Positions 16,689 to 17,483 of a stretch of DNA of 17,483 bases are shown here, piece after piece (the stretch's first letter is position 1; each line of letters begins with the position of its first letter). The DNA comes from Zygnema cylindricum (taxonomy: Eukaryota > Streptophyta > Zygnematophyceae > Zygnematales > Zygnemataceae), in contig JBBHKE010002959.1 of assembly GCA_037447655.1 (NCBI GenBank), positions 126,001 through 143,483 of the forward strand, in the 5' to 3' direction. The translations under genes were made by a program, and so were the position numbers. The notes under the pieces are model-generated. The model did not search any database. It was not told where the DNA came from and was given only the letters and a program-made list of their open reading frames with translations.

Positions 16689-17158
16689 TGTTGTTTTGGA
16701 AAGCTTTAGTCCTCTCTATGCCTCGAGTGTGAGGGAGAGAGAGTTTCACGAATTAGCATATGTTTGGTTGTAAGTTCGTTTCATTACATACCAGAATTTA
16801 TGTTCCACTAGATCGGTAGGGAGTACACCTTTGTATATTAGTAGGACTTAGATAACTTTGAAGGCATGAACATTTTGTAGTCAAAACTGTACAGCCTGTT
16901 TTTGGCATTTTCATCTGAGGATATCTCACAGATCTGTTAGCAGAATTGTTAGTAATTTTGTGTGTATGTTCATCTTGATATTATCTACATTGTGGTAGAA
17001 TTTCAGAGCTATTGTGTCTCTGGTTTGGGTTTTATCAACTGTTGAAGTTTCTAGTTTTCAGACTGGTTTTTGTGAAAGTTTCTTGCTTGGTTTGGTTCCG
17101 AGATGACTACACCGTCATCCTCATCGTCTTCGGTTCCGGCTGTTGTCTCAGAACAACA
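16689..17158 (+). repeat. 5' LTR of H (470 bp)
   Basis: TGTTGTTTTGGAAAGCTTTAGTCC to GAACAACA. The start matches G (AGAAAGCTTTAGTCCTCTTTATGCC); the body after about 50 bp does not, and it is 270 bp shorter. The last 56 nt again hold the gag ATG and 18 full codons. Confidence 0.88.
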
Positions 17159-17483
17159 GGTCACGGGCCCGCCTTCACGAATTCCAGTTTTTGATGGGAG
17201 AGAATATCTGTATTGGGCAGATCTTGTAAGGTCGTATTTTGTACAAGTAAAGCTTTTTGATGTTGTTAATGGATCTATGGTAGAAACTGATGTAACCTAT
17301 GATCAAAAGAATGAGCAGGCTCTTCATTTGATAAAATTAATGATATCTAAGGAGCTGCATATGACATACATTCAGGCTTCTAAAGCATCAGAGATTTGGG
17401 ATGCTTTGAAAAAAACATATTCTAGGGCTAATGCACAGCATGAGATTATAACTGCTGGGCAGATCTGGGAATATAAGTATACA
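17103..17483 (+). CDS. gag: gag of element H, N-terminal 127 codons (runs off the window)
   Basis: ATG 17103 is in the LTR; the frame is open to the last base with no stop. The N-terminus is MTTP, a Ser run and VPAVVSEQQ, then VTGPPSR encoded by the primer-binding site, then FDGREYLYWADLV, SKELHMTY, EIWDALK and IWEYKYT. This is the N-terminal part of the UBN2 / Retrotran_gag_2 type fold, close to G over its whole length. Unlike every other gag here it shows no break. The protein would assemble cytoplasmic virus-like particles. Whether the remainder is intact cannot be seen. Confidence 0.9.
   Translation, partial: MTTPSSSSSSVPAVVSEQQVTGPPSRIPVFDGREYLYWADLVRSYFVQVKLFDVVNGSMVETDVTYDQKNEQALHLIKLMISKELHMTYIQASKASEIWDALKKTYSRANAQHEIITAGQIWEYKYT
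17159..17173 (+). other. Primer-binding site of H
   Basis: GGTCACGGGCCCGCC, identical to that of G, directly after the LTR end and inside gag. Confidence 0.45.

Larger units (their letters stand above)
16689..17483 (+). mobile_element. Element H: 5' end of a family-A copia element, apparently undamaged
   Basis: 5' LTR, primer-binding site and open gag; the rest lies beyond the window. It shares with G the LTR ends, about the first 50 bp of the LTR, the primer-binding site and gag, but the middle of its LTR differs, so it is a sister subfamily. It is inserted in the protease of F. Confidence 0.9.

Noticed and set aside
1-17483. CRISPR array, phage, integron or other prokaryotic defence system.
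   Set aside because: No spaced short repeats, no ribosome-binding-site/operon structure and no prokaryotic genes; all coding similarity is to Ty1/copia.

Overview
The window is a eukaryotic, gene-poor block built almost entirely of Ty1/copia-type (Pseudoviridae-like) LTR retrotransposons. The order protease - integrase - reverse transcriptase - RNase H, the CX2CX4HX4C zinc knuckles in Gag, and the integrase, YVDD and RNase H motifs all say copia lineage. I found no convincing host gene, and no bacterial operon, tRNA gene, rRNA gene or CRISPR array. The host species cannot be fixed from this sequence: a plant, an alga or an animal with a repeat-rich genome would all fit.

Two element families are present. 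Family B has long LTRs (about 1.05-1.19 kb) that begin TGT[A/T]GAAAT or TGTTGAAAT and end TTTCA. Family A has LTRs of about 740 or 470 bp that begin TGTTGTT and end AACAACA. In order: E1 (+, family B, 1-3122) is the 3' half of a decayed element, pol remnant plus 3' LTR. Positions 3123-4146 show no gene and one 44-bp tandem duplication. LTR C (+, family-B-like, 4147-5070) is cut off by element D. D (-, family B, 5071-8752) is an internally deleted gag/RNase-H derivative with both LTRs; its 5' LTR is cut by element F. F (+, family B, from 8753) has its 5' LTR split by G, then resumes with LTR, primer-binding site, gag and protease up to 16688. G (-, family A, 9206-14777) is a full-length, lightly damaged element with two 740-bp LTRs and a target-site duplication. 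H (+, family A, 16689 to the window end) interrupts F's protease; its 5' LTR and the open start of gag are visible.

This is nested insertion four levels deep: C holds D, D holds F, and F holds G and H. The LTR pairs agree with that order: D's two LTRs differ by roughly 7 percent, G's by roughly 2 percent (counted by eye).

The most distinctive feature is the 5' architecture shared by both families. The gag start codon lies inside the LTR (20 nt from its end in family B, 56 nt in family A). The reading frame runs across the LTR end and through a primer-binding site that resembles the complement of the anticodon arm of initiator tRNA-Met, as in Drosophila copia and yeast Ty5. That site encodes a conserved V-x-(G/C)-P-P-S-R peptide. 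Family-B LTRs also carry an antisense tRNA-like segment with a B-box-like core and two conserved palindromes.
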